From: an uncultured Eubacteriales bacterium
GTDB lineage: Bacteria > Bacillota > Clostridia > Christensenellales > Aristaeellaceae
NCBI GenBank assembly: GCA_902765735.1
Contig: CACXBB010000003.1
Coordinates: 88,150 to 152,149, forward strand
Length of the DNA stretch: 64,000 bases
Reading direction: 5' to 3'
In this document: piece by piece, positions 62,694-64,000 of the stretch
How positions within the stretch are numbered: position 1 is the stretch's first letter
Layout of the letters: every line of letters starts with the position of its first letter
Program-made: the position numbers and the translations under genes
The notes under the pieces: model-generated
What the model was told of the DNA's origin: nothing
The model's input: the letters and a program-made list of their open reading frames with translations, nothing else
Database searches by the model: none

Positions 62694-62879
62694 CTACTCA
62701 ATCATGTATTCCAACTCGTCGATATACTTGTTTGTCGCCTTTTCCAAGCGCTTCAATATCTTGGCCTCTTCCTTACTTATCTGACCATCATCTTTCATCG
62801 CAGCAAGCCTCATACCCTGTTCAAAGGCTTTAAGATAACCGATGGCTGCCTTAATGCTGCTATCCATATATGTATTCAT
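62694..62879 (-). CDS. Small helical protein of unknown function
   Basis: 61 residues, predicted all-helical and charged: AIGYLKAFEQGMRLAAMKDD then SKEEAKILKRLEKATNKYID. AT-richer codons than the surrounding genes. There is a weak GAGGG about 15 bases upstream, and ATG 62867 is an alternative start. The terminator directly after it supports a real gene. No family recognised. It stands between the tandem repeat array and atpC. Confidence 0.55.
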   Translation of the reverse strand: MNTYMDSSIKAAIGYLKAFEQGMRLAAMKDDGQISKEEAKILKRLEKATNKYIDELEYMIE

Positions 62880-62984
62880 AATCGCTTTGTCTTTCCCTCT
62901 TCATCACGATAAATCATGCATACAGACATACTATGAAAGTCAAATCGAAGCTCTTTGTGTAGGAGTGGCTGTATTTTTGATTCC

Positions 62985-63248
62985 TTAATCCACCCACTCG
63001 AAGTGATTGCAGATGACCTGCACGTCGTTGGAGGCCACGTGGATCACGCCGCCCACGACATGGGCCTTGCGGGTATTGCCGTTTGCGTCGGTGACGCGGG
63101 CCTCGCCGTCCCCGAGGGAGGCGGCGTAGTCGATGTGGTTGGGCAGTATGCACACATCGCCGCCGGTGGTGCGCACGATGACCTTTTCGGCGTCGTCATT
63201 GAAGTACTGGCCCTGGGGGTTGACGATGGTCAGATGAATCACAGCCAT
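62985..63248 (-). CDS. atpC: ATP synthase epsilon subunit, lacking the C-terminal domain
   Basis: 87 residues, against about 130-140 usually. The N-terminal beta-sandwich is complete (IHLTIVNPQGQYFNDDAEKV ... GDVCILPNHIDYAASLGDGE), but the protein ends at NHFEWVD where the two-helix C-terminal domain should begin. The N-terminal part couples F1 to the c-ring; the lost part is the regulatory arm that inhibits ATP hydrolysis. AAAGGGTGA precedes ATG 63248; GTG 63254 is an alternative. It overlaps or abuts the atpD stop. No downstream frame restores the helices. Confidence 0.9.
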   Translation of the reverse strand: MAVIHLTIVNPQGQYFNDDAEKVIVRTTGGDVCILPNHIDYAASLGDGEARVTDANGNTRKAHVVGGVIHVASNDVQVICNHFEWVD

Positions 63249-63250
63249 GC

Positions 63251-64000
<750 letters not shown>

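Overview
The window is GC-rich DNA from a spore-forming, meso-DAP-walled member of the Clostridia (Firmicutes), most likely an uncultured gut lineage. The evidence is spoIVA, spoIIP, a SpoVD/FtsI-type PBP with PASTA domains, a SPOCS-LysM spore-coat-type protein, a Gram-positive PurR, the DNPR motif of DAP-adding MurE, consensus sigma-A promoters and strong Shine-Dalgarno sites. I saw no rRNA, tRNA, CRISPR array, intact IS or prophage. All but the two edge genes appear complete.

Layout: 1-3.8 kb is a sugar ABC importer (binding protein cut by the window edge, two permeases, no ATPase). 4.0-7.0 kb has a diguanylate cyclase and a LysR regulator with a secreted unknown protein. 7.3-13.4 kb has a SPOCS-LysM protein and threonine synthesis (thrC one way, hom-asd the other), with a small DUF4160 gene pair between. 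13.8-18.4 kb has a DEAD-box helicase, a GNAT enzyme, bcp and spoIVA. 18.5-21 kb is an amino-acid ABC importer. 21.3-24.6 kb is a minus-strand ygiQ-tetR-amidase operon. 25-42 kb is a minus-strand division/wall cluster (mraZ, ftsL, spoVD, murE, mraY, murD, ftsW, ftsQ, ftsA, ftsZ) running into pth and mfd; rsmH, murF, murG and murC are missing from it (murC is at 56.7 kb). 42.4-44.6 kb has murI and asnS. 44.8-52 kb is a plus-strand envelope-polysaccharide and O-acylation locus: GT2, MATE, acyltransferase-3, MBOAT and two AlgJ/AlgX-like paralogues. It leads into a DUF1614 protein and spoIIP. 54-59.5 kb has rsmA, upp, purR, murC, a lipoprotein and a free-Met-(R)-sulfoxide reductase. 59.9-64 kb has a four-repeat L,D-transpeptidase, a repeat field, a small protein, and atpC-atpD (atpD cut by the edge).

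The most unusual feature is the intergenic DNA. Nearly every large gap holds short palindromic units of the form GTAGGG(G/A)CG-core-CGCC/CGTCC. Their cores differ from copy to copy but stay self-complementary. Many of these islands are enclosed by longer inverted arms, which also differ between islands but match within each one. Some arms run into coding sequence and supply stop codons (spoIIP, rsmA). This looks like a REP/BIME- or MITE-like system of structured elements and is the main lead of the window. Secondary leads are the O-acylation locus with its duplicated AlgJ-like pair, a permease with an added coiled-coil membrane domain, a hairpin that buries a Shine-Dalgarno, and an ATP synthase epsilon subunit lacking its C-terminal domain.
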